Assembly: GCA_030746775.1 (NCBI GenBank)
Contig: JASLLZ010000009.1
Span: 1 to 64,000 of the forward strand
Direction of reading: 5' to 3'
DNA from: Rhodospirillales bacterium
GTDB taxonomy: Bacteria > Pseudomonadota > Alphaproteobacteria > Rhodospirillales > JASLLZ01
DNA length: 64,000 nt
The notes under the pieces were generated by a model. That model saw nothing but the letters and a program-made list of their open reading frames with translations, was not told the origin of the DNA and searched no databases. The position numbers and the translations under genes were made by a program. Below, in pieces: positions 11,893 through 20,387 of this stretch. Each line of letters begins with the position of its first letter. Positions within the stretch are counted from its first letter, which is position 1.

Positions 11893-13233
11893 TCAAGACG
11901 GAGCGTAAGGGTTCTTGCCCTTGCGCGTAAATAGTCGGATCGGCACGCCGGGCAGGTCGAAGGCCTGGCGCAGGCTGTTGGCCAGGTAACGGAGATAGGA
12001 CTCGGGCAGTTGTTCGGGCCGCGAGACGAACACAACGAAGGTCGGCGGGCGCGTCTTTGCCTGGGTTACGTAGCGCAGGCGGATGGTCCGTCCACTGGCC
12101 AGGGGCGGCGGGTGATGAGTGATCATATCGGCCAGCCACTGGTTGAGCCGGGCGGTGGAAATGCGCCGGTTCCACACTTCGTAAATTTCCAGAACGGCGG
12201 GCAGAACCTTGCCGGTACTGCGTCCGGTCAGCGCCGAGAGGGTGAGGATGGGGATGCCGCGCACCTGGGGCAGGGACCTTTCGAGGCGGTCATTGAGGCG
12301 GCCGAGGACCGCCTTCGCGTCCCTCACCAGGTCCCATTTGTTGACCGCGATGATCAAGGCGCGGCCTTCCTCGATCACCTGGCGCGCGATGGTCAGGTCC
12401 TGTTTTTCCATCGCCGCCTGGGCATCAAGCACCAACACCACGACCTGGGCATAGCGGATGGCGCGCAGCGCATCGGCCGTCGACATGCCTTCGGGCCTCC
12501 CGGCGACTCGGGACTTGCGGCGCAGGCCGGCGGTGTCGATGAGCCGGATGGGCTGTCCCTTGTATGTCCACGAGATGGACACGGCGTCGCGGGTGATGCC
12601 GGCCTCGGGACCGGTGACCACGCGCTCCTCGCCAATCAGGCGGTTGACCAGGGTCGACTTGCCGACGTTGGGCCGCCCGACGACGGCCAACTGCATCGGT
12701 CCCGCGCCGCCTTCTTCGTCGAGCGCGGCCTTGTCCGCATCATCAATGAACGGGGCCAAGACATCGTAGAGATCGCCCATGCCTTCGCCATGCTCGGCCG
12801 AGAGGGGAATGGGGTCGCCAAGCCCCAGGGCATAGGCTTCGATCAGTCCCGCCGCGCCGGCGTTGCCCTCGCACTTGTTGGCGATGACCACCAAATTCTG
12901 GTCGCGCCGGCGCAGCCAGTCCGCGAAGTGGCGGTCGAGGGGGGTGACGCCGGCCCGGGCATCGATGAGAAGAAGGGCCACGTCGGCGTCGTCGAGGGCG
13001 CGCTCGGTCTGGGCGCGCATGCGGGCTTCGAGCACCTTGCCGGCGACGTCTTCCAGACCGGCGGTATCGATAATGGTGAATTCGAGGTCGGCCAGCCGCG
13101 CCGTTCCCTCGCGCCGGTCGCGGGTCAGGCCGGGGGTGTCGTCGACAAGGGCCAGCCGCTTTCCGACAAGGCGGTTGAAAAGGGTCGACTTGCCCACGTT
13201 GGGGCGGCCGATGATGGCCACGGTAATGCTCAT
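11893..13233 (-). CDS. der: ribosome-associated GTPase Der (EngA)
   Basis: A 446-residue essential GTPase with two tandem G domains and a C-terminal KH-like domain, which acts in 50S subunit assembly. The first P-loop is [11 protein letters not shown] at residues 9-19, with NKCEG as its G4 motif. The second P-loop is [14 protein letters not shown] near residue 185, with NKWDL. The C-terminal segment [18 protein letters not shown] is the KH-like region. The gene starts 16 bases after bamB, in the order yfgM-bamB-der that is also known from E. coli. Confidence 0.97.
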   Translation of the reverse strand: MSITVAIIGRPNVGKSTLFNRLVGKRLALVDDTPGLTRDRREGTARLADLEFTIIDTAGLEDVAGKVLEARMRAQTERALDDADVALLLIDARAGVTPLDRHFADWLRRRDQNLVVIANKCEGNAGAAGLIEAYALGLGDPIPLSAEHGEGMGDLYDVLAPFIDDADKAALDEEGGAGPMQLAVVGRPNVGKSTLVNRLIGEERVVTGPEAGITRDAVSISWTYKGQPIRLIDTAGLRRKSRVAGRPEGMSTADALRAIRYAQVVVLVLDAQAAMEKQDLTIARQVIEEGRALIIAVNKWDLVRDAKAVLGRLNDRLERSLPQVRGIPILTLSALTGRSTGKVLPAVLEIYEVWNRRISTARLNQWLADMITHHPPPLASGRTIRLRYVTQAKTRPPTFVVFVSRPEQLPESYLRYLANSLRQAFDLPGVPIRLFTRKGKNPYAPS

Positions 13234-13249
13234 GGTCCGACGGCTTGAG

Positions 13250-14563
13250 TTAGCGGTAGGCTACCAGCGCGGCATTGTCGGCGAGGAAGTATACAGTGCG
13301 GTCGGCGATGATGGGATCAACGATGATACGGTCCGGCATCTCCGCCTTGCCCATGATATCGCCGCTGTAGGGTGAGACCGCCAGGACGGAGCCCTCGGAG
13401 CCAGCCACGATCAGCCGGTCGCTGGCAAGCAGGGGCCCGGTCCAGATGATGGGATCGCGACGGTCCTCTTCGTCTTCGAAGCGGGGTAATTGGGTGACCC
13501 AGAAAATGCGGCCGTCGTCGCGCGCCAGACCGACCAGTTCGGCGTTGTTGGACAGCGTAAAGAGATAGTTGCCGGCCACCCAAAGGCTTTGCAATCCGCC
13601 GATTTCCTTTTCCCAGATACGTTGCCCGCTGCGCAAATCGATGGCCACCATCTGGTCGCCGTGGCCCATGGCGAAGACCCGCCCGCGATCGATTACCGGA
13701 CGCCCGCGAATATGGGCCAGGGAGGAAATGACGTCGGTACGCCGGAGCCGGGCCAGGGATTCGGTCCAAAGCACGCGGCCGGTTTCCACCTTCAGCGCCA
13801 CCAGTTCGCCCGAAGAATAGGGCACCACCACGACTCCGGCGTCGACCGCCGGGCTGCCGCCGCCAAGCAGGCTCGCCGTCTCGGCAATTCCCGAATGGGT
13901 CCACAGGGTGGCGCCGTCGGAGGCATCGAGGGCGAAAAGCTTGTTGTTGATGGTCACGGCGAAAAGGCGGCCGCCGCGGGCCGTCGGCGGCGCCCGCATG
14001 GGGCCGCCCAGGGATTGGCGCCAAAGGACGGCGCCGGTCTCGGCGTCTAGCGCTATGACCTCGGCAAAGCCCGTGGTCACGTAAACGCGGCCCTTGTCAT
14101 GGGCCAGTCCCCCGCCAATATGACCGTCGTCCTCATCTTCGGGGGTTAGTTCGATCTCCCACAGATGTTGACCGGTATCGGCGTCGAAGGCGCTGACGAC
14201 GGTCTCGGCGTCCATGGCGAAGACCCTTCCTTGGGCGGTGATCGGGGACGCGATGATGCGGTCCGTATCGTCGGAGCCGCTGCCGATATCGGCCTTCCAG
14301 GCGCGGCGAATGTCGGCCGCCACTTCGGTGTGGTGCATGGCGTGGTTGGCGTAACCGCCGGCTTGCGGCCAATCGGGATTGACCGACGGCGGAGGGAGAA
14401 GGATTTCCTCTCGCGCCGCCTCGGGATCGGGGACGAGAGACTTTTCGTGCAGCAACACCGAGATTCGCTTGCCGGGCAGGGGCGGGTCTTCCGTTTCGCC
14501 GAACCAGGTATCGCAGGCCCCCAACAGCAACAAGGCAATTATGATGAAGGCTGTTCGCGGCAT
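13250..14563 (-). CDS. bamB: outer membrane assembly lipoprotein BamB
   Basis: A 437-residue periplasmic lipoprotein of the Bam complex, which inserts beta-barrel proteins into the outer membrane. The true start is ATG 14563 ([20 protein letters not shown]), which gives a signal peptide with lipobox LLGAC and has CGGAAG upstream. The longer ORF from 14608 would place 15 extra residues ahead of it. The rest is a PQQ-type eight-bladed propeller with repeated Trp motifs such as [11 protein letters not shown] and [11 protein letters not shown]. It sits between the YfgM-like gene and der. Confidence 0.93.
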   Translation of the reverse strand: MPRTAFIIIALLLLGACDTWFGETEDPPLPGKRISVLLHEKSLVPDPEAAREEILLPPPSVNPDWPQAGGYANHAMHHTEVAADIRRAWKADIGSGSDDTDRIIASPITAQGRVFAMDAETVVSAFDADTGQHLWEIELTPEDEDDGHIGGGLAHDKGRVYVTTGFAEVIALDAETGAVLWRQSLGGPMRAPPTARGGRLFAVTINNKLFALDASDGATLWTHSGIAETASLLGGGSPAVDAGVVVVPYSSGELVALKVETGRVLWTESLARLRRTDVISSLAHIRGRPVIDRGRVFAMGHGDQMVAIDLRSGQRIWEKEIGGLQSLWVAGNYLFTLSNNAELVGLARDDGRIFWVTQLPRFEDEEDRRDPIIWTGPLLASDRLIVAGSEGSVLAVSPYSGDIMGKAEMPDRIIVDPIIADRTVYFLADNAALVAYR

Positions 14564-14604
14564 TTTTGCTTCCGTTGTGTCCCTTGCCGTGGCTTGGCGG
14601 CCGC

Positions 14605-15264
14605 TCATTTGCCCAGGATGGCCAGCATTTCCTGGGCCCGGGCGCGAATACCGGACGGCGCCGCGACATCGTTGGCCAGCCCCGAATAGAGTTGGCGCGC
14701 CTTGTCCCCATCGCCGTCGTGCCGAGCCAGCACGGCGATGATCTCGCGCGCACTATAGCGCCACGGATTGTCGTCCGCGGTCAGCCGGGCGACGCGCTGG
14801 CCGAGGGCGGCCCGGTCCGCCGTGTCGATCTCGTGCAGCGCGCCCAGGACCAGCGCGAGATCCCGGTAAAGGGCGTCGATGCCCGTGTCCGCGGCCAATT
14901 CCCGGTAGGCGTTGACGGCCCCCGCCCGGTCGCCCTTGCCGGCAAGAAGCGCCGCGTCCTGAAAGCGGGCGAGAAGCGCGTATCCGGCGCTCGCCCCGGC
15001 CGCCAGTTCACCAAAGGCCCTGGCGGCGGCCTCATTCTGGCCGTCGCGCATTAACCGTTGCGCCTCGGCGAAGCGCATGCTCTCGGCGGTGCGCGTCGAG
15101 ACGTCGTAATTGCGCCAGCCCTGGAAACCGGCGACACCGACGACAAGGGCAAGCGCCGCGCCGATGACGTAGTTGCCGTACTTCTTCCACAGCTTGGCGT
15201 AATGCTCCTGGCGCAGTTCGTCGTCGATTTCCTGGAACAGGCCGTCGTGACTGGTTTCCGCCAA
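14605..15264 (-). CDS. YfgM-like tetratricopeptide membrane protein
   Basis: A 219-residue protein with a short cytoplasmic N-terminus, one transmembrane helix at about residues 29-47 (YVIGAALALVVGVAGFQGW) and a periplasmic helical repeat region. This architecture, together with the place directly upstream of bamB and der, matches YfgM. In E. coli, YfgM associates with the SecYEG translocon and the chaperone PpiD. It heads the operon; bamB follows after 41 bases. Confidence 0.85.
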   Translation of the reverse strand: MAETSHDGLFQEIDDELRQEHYAKLWKKYGNYVIGAALALVVGVAGFQGWRNYDVSTRTAESMRFAEAQRLMRDGQNEAAARAFGELAAGASAGYALLARFQDAALLAGKGDRAGAVNAYRELAADTGIDALYRDLALVLGALHEIDTADRAALGQRVARLTADDNPWRYSAREIIAVLARHDGDGDKARQLYSGLANDVAAPSGIRARAQEMLAILGK

Positions 15265-15326
15265 AGTAAGCTCCGCGATGGTTGCCCGAGGCGCCCCGCC
15301 GATGGCGCGTCCGTGATTCGCGGCCT

Positions 15327-15355
15327 AAGATATCCCTCCGGCCCGCCAATGGCAA
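15327..15355 (-). promoter_or_regulatory. candidate sigma-70 promoter of yfgM-bamB-der
   Basis: On the minus strand TTGCCA (15355-15350) is separated by exactly 17 bases from TATCTT (15332-15327). That is five of six matches at -35 and four of six at -10. Transcription would start about 55 bases before the yfgM-like ATG. This is seen by eye only. Confidence 0.45.
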
Positions 15356-15398
15356 TTGCGTGGTCACGCGGGGCCGTGTCAGCCAAAAAAAATTTCGT

Positions 15399-16618
15399 CT
15401 ATTTCGTGGCCTGGCCCCACCCCATATCGACCGCAAATTCCGTGGCCGAGATGAGGTCGTCCCCACTCGCGTCAAGAATGTCGAATTTTGTTTTTGGGAA
15501 CGGCGTCTCACTCGGACTGAGCTGGCCGTTGCCATCCTTATCCATTTGTTTGACTTGCGCCGTAGCCAGTTCCAGGACCGTCAGTTGGTTGTCTTGGTTC
15601 GCGTCGACCAAATCGAACTGTTTTGCTGGTCCCGTCCATTCGTCCCGGCTGAGCAGGGTGTCGCGGTTCTTATCGAAAGCCTTTATCGCCGTCATCAGCT
15701 TCACTTTTGAATCTTTGCTTGCGCTAAAGCCGGCGGTGATTTCCTCGACCGTCAGGCGGCCGTCGCGGTCGGCGTCGAATTGATCGAATTTTTCTTTGTC
15801 TGCCTTCCACTCTTTCGGCGCCAGCAAGCCATCGCCATCGGTGTCCAAGTTCTTGATCATGGTCTTGGGGTTCTTGTCCTTGGACTTCTGGGCCTTGCCC
15901 TTCCCACCGCCCGAGTCCGCGAGGGAGGCCACGTGGACGGCAAGTTCCGCCAGTGTCAGTCGGTCGTCCCGATCCGTGTCGATCTTGTCATAGAACTTCG
16001 CATGTCCGGTCCATTCGTCGCGGTCAATCTTGCCATCGCCGTCTTTGTCCATGTTCTTGACCATGGTCTTGGGGTTCTTGCCCTTGGACTTTTGTGCCTT
16101 GCCTTCATTGCCTTGGCGTTTTCACCGCTCTTCTTTCCGCCGCCCGATCGCGCCAGGGAATCATAGTGTGCGCTAAGCTCCGCCAGCGTCAGTTGGTTGT
16201 CACGGTCGGTGTCGATGCGGTCGTAGAATTCCGCCTTGCTCGTCCATTCGCCCCGGGCGATCAGGCCGTCACCGTCCTTGTCCATGTTTTTGATGACCGT
16301 CTTGGGATTTCTGGACTTGGATGTCGCCCTTTTCCCTTTTTTGGATCTTTCTAGGGCTTTGAAGTGAGCGGAGAATTCGTCGACGGTCAGAAAGCCGTCA
16401 AGGTTGGTGTCGATTTTGGTGAAGGTCTCTCCCAATTCGTTCCATTCATCCCTTCCGACCCGTCCATCGCTGTCCTTGTCCCTTTTCGTGACGGCTATTT
16501 TCGGGTCCTTGGCCAAAGCCGCCCGGCTCATCACCCCGGCGAGACAAATGACGAGTGAAAGCACGAACAGACGATAAGCAAACCACACCCATTCGGTGCG
16601 TCGACACTGGCCGTCCAC
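15399..16618 (-). pseudogene. secreted multi-EF-hand protein, frameshifted
   Basis: Two overlapping minus-strand ORFs form one gene. The upstream part has a signal peptide (VWFAYRLFVLSLVICLAGVMSRAALA) and paired calcium loops such as DKDSDGRVGRDEW and DTDRDNQLTLAEL. Near 16105, within AAGGCAAGGCAC, the frame is lost, and the repeats continue in the neighbouring frame (KSKGKNPKTM, DKDGDGKIDRDEW) to 15399. Restoring one base would join them into a protein of about 405 residues with about 12 EF-hand loops in six pairs. GTG 16618, behind AAGGGG, is the likely start; GTG 16588 is the alternative. The role is unknown, probably periplasmic or extracellular calcium binding. It could be true decay or a sequencing deletion. 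Confidence 0.75.
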
Positions 16619-16643
16619 GAGAAACCCCTTGTTCCCGGCCGGT

Positions 16644-17279
16644 TCAGGCGCCGCGTAGGGCGGGGTTGAGGGTATAGGTGCCAACCCATTCGGCCTGGGC
16701 CAGGACGTGTCCTTCCAGGGCGGCGCGCGCCTCGGCGCCGCCGAAAGTATCCGTGAGCCCGAGCGTGGCGACATCAAGGGCGTAAAGGGTGAAGTGGTAG
16801 TGGTGGACCAGCGTGTCGTTCCACGGCGGGCAGGGGCCGTCGTATCCCCCATAATCGCCCTTCATTTCGGCGTCGCCGGCAAATAAATCTGTATAGGTGT
16901 TGACGCCGCGCGTGCCGTGATCGGTGGCGCCCGGCGGTTTGCCGCCGGCGGTGACGCCGTCCGAGTCGGCACCCTCGGCCAGTTCGCTCACCGTGGCCGG
17001 AATGTCGACCAGGACCCAGTGGAAAAAGTCGACCCGGGGGAGATCGGCGGGAACGCTCCGACCTTCCTGATTCACGTCGTCGCCGACCGAGGGGACGTCG
17101 GGGTCGTGGCAGATGACGGCAAACGATGCGGTGCCCGCCGGCGCCCCGGACCAGGCGATACGGGGGCTGCGGTTGGCACCCGAGGAAACGTGGCCTTCCC
17201 GGGCCGGTTGACAGAAGGCGAAGCGCTCAGGGATGGCCGCTCCGTTCTCCCATCCGTCAATGGTGACTTGCAACGTCAT
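16644..17279 (-). CDS. YbhB/YbcL family Raf kinase inhibitor-like (PEBP) protein
   Basis: A 211-residue phosphatidylethanolamine-binding-protein family member. Family landmarks are the ligand-site segment CHDPDVPSVGDD, FFHWVLVDIPA, the loop GGYDGPCPPWNDTLVHHYHFTLYALD, and a helical C-terminus. Bacterial members are of uncertain function; a soluble ligand-binding or chaperone-like role is usually proposed. The EF-hand gene starts 25 bases downstream on the same strand, so the two may be co-transcribed. Confidence 0.87.
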   Translation of the reverse strand: MTLQVTIDGWENGAAIPERFAFCQPAREGHVSSGANRSPRIAWSGAPAGTASFAVICHDPDVPSVGDDVNQEGRSVPADLPRVDFFHWVLVDIPATVSELAEGADSDGVTAGGKPPGATDHGTRGVNTYTDLFAGDAEMKGDYGGYDGPCPPWNDTLVHHYHFTLYALDVATLGLTDTFGGAEARAALEGHVLAQAEWVGTYTLNPALRGA

Positions 17280-17430
17280 GGGCTCGCTCCCGATGTGAGT
17301 GTCTGGACGATCTTACCTCATCCGGCCGCCGCCCGTCACCGATGGGGTGGAAGGTGCGTCGTTTAACCGCTCCTTAACCTTGCGTCCCTATCCTGATTGG
17401 TGGGAAACTGCGCGAGAGGAGAGGTTCCAC

Positions 17431-17757
17431 ATGCGCATCGTGAGCGTCATTGCCTGTTTGTTTCTGCTCGGCGCCTGCGGGCAGTTCATCGGCGCCGAGG
17501 GGGCCTCGGTGATCGTTACCGACAAGACTTTCACCGATCACATCGTGTCGCTTGGCAGCGGCAAGAACTGCTCGACTCTGCGCACCCAGGCCGACCTCAC
17601 CTATTGCGAAGAGGACGAGGTGGCGCCCAAGTACGTATCCTATTGCTATCGCACCCTCGGCAACGTCACCTGCTATGACCGGCCCAATCCCTTCAATGGC
17701 CGCCAGCAGATCATCGACGAACAAATGGAAAATCCGACCAAGGCCGTGGGACGCTGA
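17431..17757 (+). CDS. small Cys-rich lipoprotein of unknown function
   Basis: A 108-residue predicted lipoprotein. The start is ATG 17431, behind GAGAGGAGAGG; the track ORF begins too far upstream. The signal peptide ends in lipobox LLGAC, giving a lipid-anchored mature protein of about 93 residues. It contains further cysteines in NCSTLRTQADLTYCEED and YCYRTLGNVTCYDRP, which could pair as disulfides in the periplasm. I do not recognise a named family. The Sel1 gene follows after 54 bases. Confidence 0.75.
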   Translation: MRIVSVIACLFLLGACGQFIGAEGASVIVTDKTFTDHIVSLGSGKNCSTLRTQADLTYCEEDEVAPKYVSYCYRTLGNVTCYDRPNPFNGRQQIIDEQMENPTKAVGR

Positions 17758-17811
17758 TCCGCCTGTGCTCTCATTAGGAGCGCTTCGCGCGCGGCCCAAC
17801 CGCACCCTGCG

Positions 17812-18512
17812 ATGAAACGCTTTCTTGCCCTCGTCGTTCTTGCCCTTGCCGTCGGCGCGGCGATGCTGTGGAACGGGGAGACACAAGACGATCCGGCGAA
17901 GGCCGAAATCCAACGTTTCCACGTCCTTCAACCGTTGGCCGAACAGGGCGACGCGGACGCCCAGTACGACCTGGCCGGGCTTTACCGGGCGGGTAGGGGC
18001 GTCGAGGTGGACCCGAGGGCAGCCGCCGAGTGGTATCTCAAGGCGGCGAAAAAGGGTCACGTGGCCGCCCGCCATGCCCTGGGCCGCATGTTCGAGACCG
18101 GCCAGGGGGTCAAACGAAACTTCCAAAAAGCCGCCCAGTGGTACGGGCTGGCGGCCGGCATCGGCGAGCATGGTGAAGCCCAATACGACCTGGGCACCCT
18201 TTACTATCACGGTCGCGGCGTTCCCCACGATTACGCCGTGGCGATCAAATGGTACCGCAAGGCGGCCCTTCGGGGCCACACGGTGGCTCAATTTCACATG
18301 GCGCCATGACCGAGGAGGGCTGGGGGCGCGCGTCGGATCCCGTCGAGGCCTATGCCTGGTACACCCTCGCCATGGACAAGGCCGAGCAGGCAAAGGCGCG
18401 CAACCCCAAGTACGACCCGGTGGCTAGGCGCGACAGGCTGGAGCGCAAGATGAACCGCTTCCAGATCGACCAGGCCGAAAAAAAGGTCGAGGCCTTGATG
18501 GCCGGGGGCTAG
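17812..18512 (+). pseudogene. Sel1-repeat (SLR) protein, frameshifted in the fourth repeat
   Basis: The first frame encodes a signal/anchor segment (MKRFLALVVLALAVGAAMLW) and three clear Sel1 repeats: AQYDLAGLYRAGRGVEVDP, ARHALGRMFETGQGVKRN and AQYDLGTLYYHGRGVPHD. It then stops at TGA 18307 in the middle of the fourth repeat (VAQFHMAP). The adjoining frame continues at once with MTEEGWGRASDPVEAYAWYTLAM and ends at TAG 18510-18512. One missing base near 18303, turning GCGGCC into GCGCC, explains the break. A repaired protein would have about 233 residues. SLR proteins are protein-binding scaffolds; no partner can be named. The stop codon is the CTAG end of the dispersed repeat. Confidence 0.78.
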
Positions 18513-18615
18513 AGCGAATCCCGAGCGGATGGAACCATCCGCGACGACGTATTTGCGGTTAAAACAAAGAGTTAGAGATCTTTCGGTGAACGCATGTGAA
18601 TGGAAGGTACTCTAG
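18508..18615 (+). repeat. dispersed 108-bp repeat, copy 1
   Basis: This 108-bp element recurs, reverse-complemented and ungapped, at 33375-33482, with 14 mismatches by my count (87% identity). Its ends are short inverted repeats (CTAGAG / CTCTAG). Inside lies a hairpin, GCGGATGG-AA-CCATCCGC, at about 18525-18542. The element fills the space between the Sel1 gene and marC, and its two CTAG ends contain the TAG stop codons of both. It resembles, from memory, the small palindromic intergenic elements common in alphaproteobacteria. It has no coding capacity. Confidence 0.85.
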
Positions 18616-19247
18616 GCTCGGGCCATCAGGCCGCTGGCGGCGATGCCGTCGAAGATGAACTGTACGGCCAGGGCCGCCAGCAGGACGCCGACGACGCGGG
18701 TGATCACGTAGCTCCCCGTCACGCCCAGCACCCTTTGTACGCCCCCGGCGATGAGCAGCAACACGAGGGTGATCGCCAGAACCGCGAGAAGCGCCGCCAA
18801 CACCACCGCTTGGCGCTCCACATCGCCCCGGCTCTCGGCGGCCAGCAGGACGACGGCCCCCATGGCTCCCGGTCCGGCGATCATCGGCGTCGCCAAGGGG
18901 AAGACCGAGATGTCGGCCTTGTGCCCCGCTTCTTCGGATTCGTCGGCGGTGGCGGACGTTCCGCCCGAGTGACGGGCAAACACCATGTCGATGGCGATCA
19001 GCAAAAGCAGGATACCGCCCGCCGTGCGCATCGCCGCCAGCGTGATGCCCAGATGCGCCAGCAGGTCGTTGCCGAACAGCATGAAGACGATCAGCACGGC
19101 GGCCGCGATGAGCGTTCCCTTGACCGCCATGGCGCGCCGCTGGCGGGGCGTTGCGTTGGGCGTCAGCGCCGCGAACACCGCCGCCGTGTCGACCGGGCCG
19201 ATGGTGGCGAAAAAGGTGGTAAAGGCGAGCAGGCCGGATTCCAACAT
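18612..19247 (-). CDS. MarC-family integral membrane protein
   Basis: A 211-residue protein with about six membrane helices, of the MarC/UPF0056 family. Visible family segments are FFATIGPVDTAAVFAALTP near the N-terminus, GNDLLAHLGITLAAMRTAGGILLLLIA and the signature PLATPMIAGPGAM in the middle. The function is unproven; the early link of MarC to multiple antibiotic resistance has not held up. The TAG stop lies in the CTAG end of the dispersed repeat. It is divergent from the EamA gene. Confidence 0.88.
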   Translation of the reverse strand: MLESGLLAFTTFFATIGPVDTAAVFAALTPNATPRQRRAMAVKGTLIAAAVLIVFMLFGNDLLAHLGITLAAMRTAGGILLLLIAIDMVFARHSGGTSATADESEEAGHKADISVFPLATPMIAGPGAMGAVVLLAAESRGDVERQAVVLAALLAVLAITLVLLLIAGGVQRVLGVTGSYVITRVVGVLLAALAVQFIFDGIAASGLMARA

Positions 19248-19402
19248 CGGCGGTTTATTCCAAGGGCTTGGTCAGCGTTGGTTTAAACCTAGCGGCTAGG
19301 CCGGCCCGGCGCCATAGTCTGCTCCGCCCGATGCCGCGTCTCGACGGTTCGCTTGCGGCGCGATAGGCTTCCCCGCCTGGCCTGTCCCTTCCCGGAGTTT
19401 TC

Positions 19403-20266
19403 ATGGAGCCATCCGTCGCCGCCGTGGTCCTTTTGTCGGCCGCCCTGCATCCTCTGTGGAACGCGCTTATCAAGCGCGGCCAGGTGCCCGAAGCCTCGTT
19501 CATGGGCATGATGGTGATGATCGCGCTGCTGTCGCTTGCCACGGCGGTGGTTATCGGCGCCGACCTGATGGCGGCGGGGAAGGTCTGGCATCTCGTCCTC
19601 ATCTCCGCCTTCGGCCTGGTGCTTTACGGCAGCGCCCTGGTCATGACGTTGCGGCGCGGCGACCTGTCGGCTTACTACCCCATCATCAGGTCCTCGCCGG
19701 TGTTCATTGTCTTGGTGAGCGTCTTATTTTTCGGACAAACCTACGCGGCGCCGGTGCTTCTTGGATTCGCGATGGTGATCGTTGGTGCCTTCTTCTTGCA
19801 GTATCGGCCGGGCTCACGGCTCTTGGACGATCCCAGGACTCTGGCTTACGCCTTGTTGGGCATGAGCAGTACCGGCATCTATACGATCTCCGATGCCTTT
19901 GCCATGCAGGTCGTGGAACCGCCGGTATTCCTGTTTTGGGTGATGGTCATGTTCATTCCCGCCTATATGGCGGTCATGCGTGCCATCGCTGGCCCGCACC
20001 TGGGATGGCGTGTTCTTTCCGGCTGGGTCCACACGCCCTGGCGCACGGCCGGCACGGGCTTGATCGCCTATGGTTCTTATTCCTTGATTTTGATCGGCTT
20101 CACCTGGGGCGGCGAGGTGGCGGCGGTATCGTCGCTGCGCCAGGCCTCGATCCCGATTTCCGTCCTCATCGGCGGCCTGTGGCTCAAGGAGGCCGGGCTG
20201 GCGCTCCGCCTGGCGGCCTCCCTCATGCTTGCCGCCGGTATCGTGATCGTCGTGCTCGCCGGCTGA
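19403..20266 (+). CDS. DMT-superfamily EamA-type transporter
   Basis: A 287-residue protein with ten hydrophobic segments arranged as two EamA repeats. It shows the typical openings HPLWNALIKRG in the first half and SSLRQASIPISVLIGGLWLKE near the end of the second. EamA proteins are usually metabolite exporters, for example of amino acids. The start ATG 19403 has CCCGGAG upstream. It lies next to, and converges on, the FAD amine oxidase array, but co-function is only a guess. Confidence 0.87.
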   Translation: MEPSVAAVVLLSAALHPLWNALIKRGQVPEASFMGMMVMIALLSLATAVVIGADLMAAGKVWHLVLISAFGLVLYGSALVMTLRRGDLSAYYPIIRSSPVFIVLVSVLFFGQTYAAPVLLGFAMVIVGAFFLQYRPGSRLLDDPRTLAYALLGMSSTGIYTISDAFAMQVVEPPVFLFWVMVMFIPAYMAVMRAIAGPHLGWRVLSGWVHTPWRTAGTGLIAYGSYSLILIGFTWGGEVAAVSSLRQASIPISVLIGGLWLKEAGLALRLAASLMLAAGIVIVVLAG

Positions 20267-20283
20267 AGCCTTTTTTCATTGTT

Positions 20284-20365
20284 CGGCACCGGCCCGCACC
20301 CTCTCCCGGCCATCCAATGCCATTGTACGCTGTGGGCGGCCGGGAGAGGGTGCGGGCCGGTGCCG
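20284..20365. terminator. perfect 28-bp inverted repeat between convergent genes
   Basis: Bases 20284-20311 are the exact reverse complement of 20338-20365. The arms are GC-rich and are separated by a 26-base loop. The structure lies between the EamA gene (+, ends 20266) and the last FAD oxidase gene (-, ends 20388), so it could stop transcription from both sides. A T-run (TTTTTT at 20271-20276) serves the minus direction. A perfect stem this long is more than most bacterial terminators have. Confidence 0.7.
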
Positions 20366-20387
20366 TAACGTGTTGACAGAAAAACAC

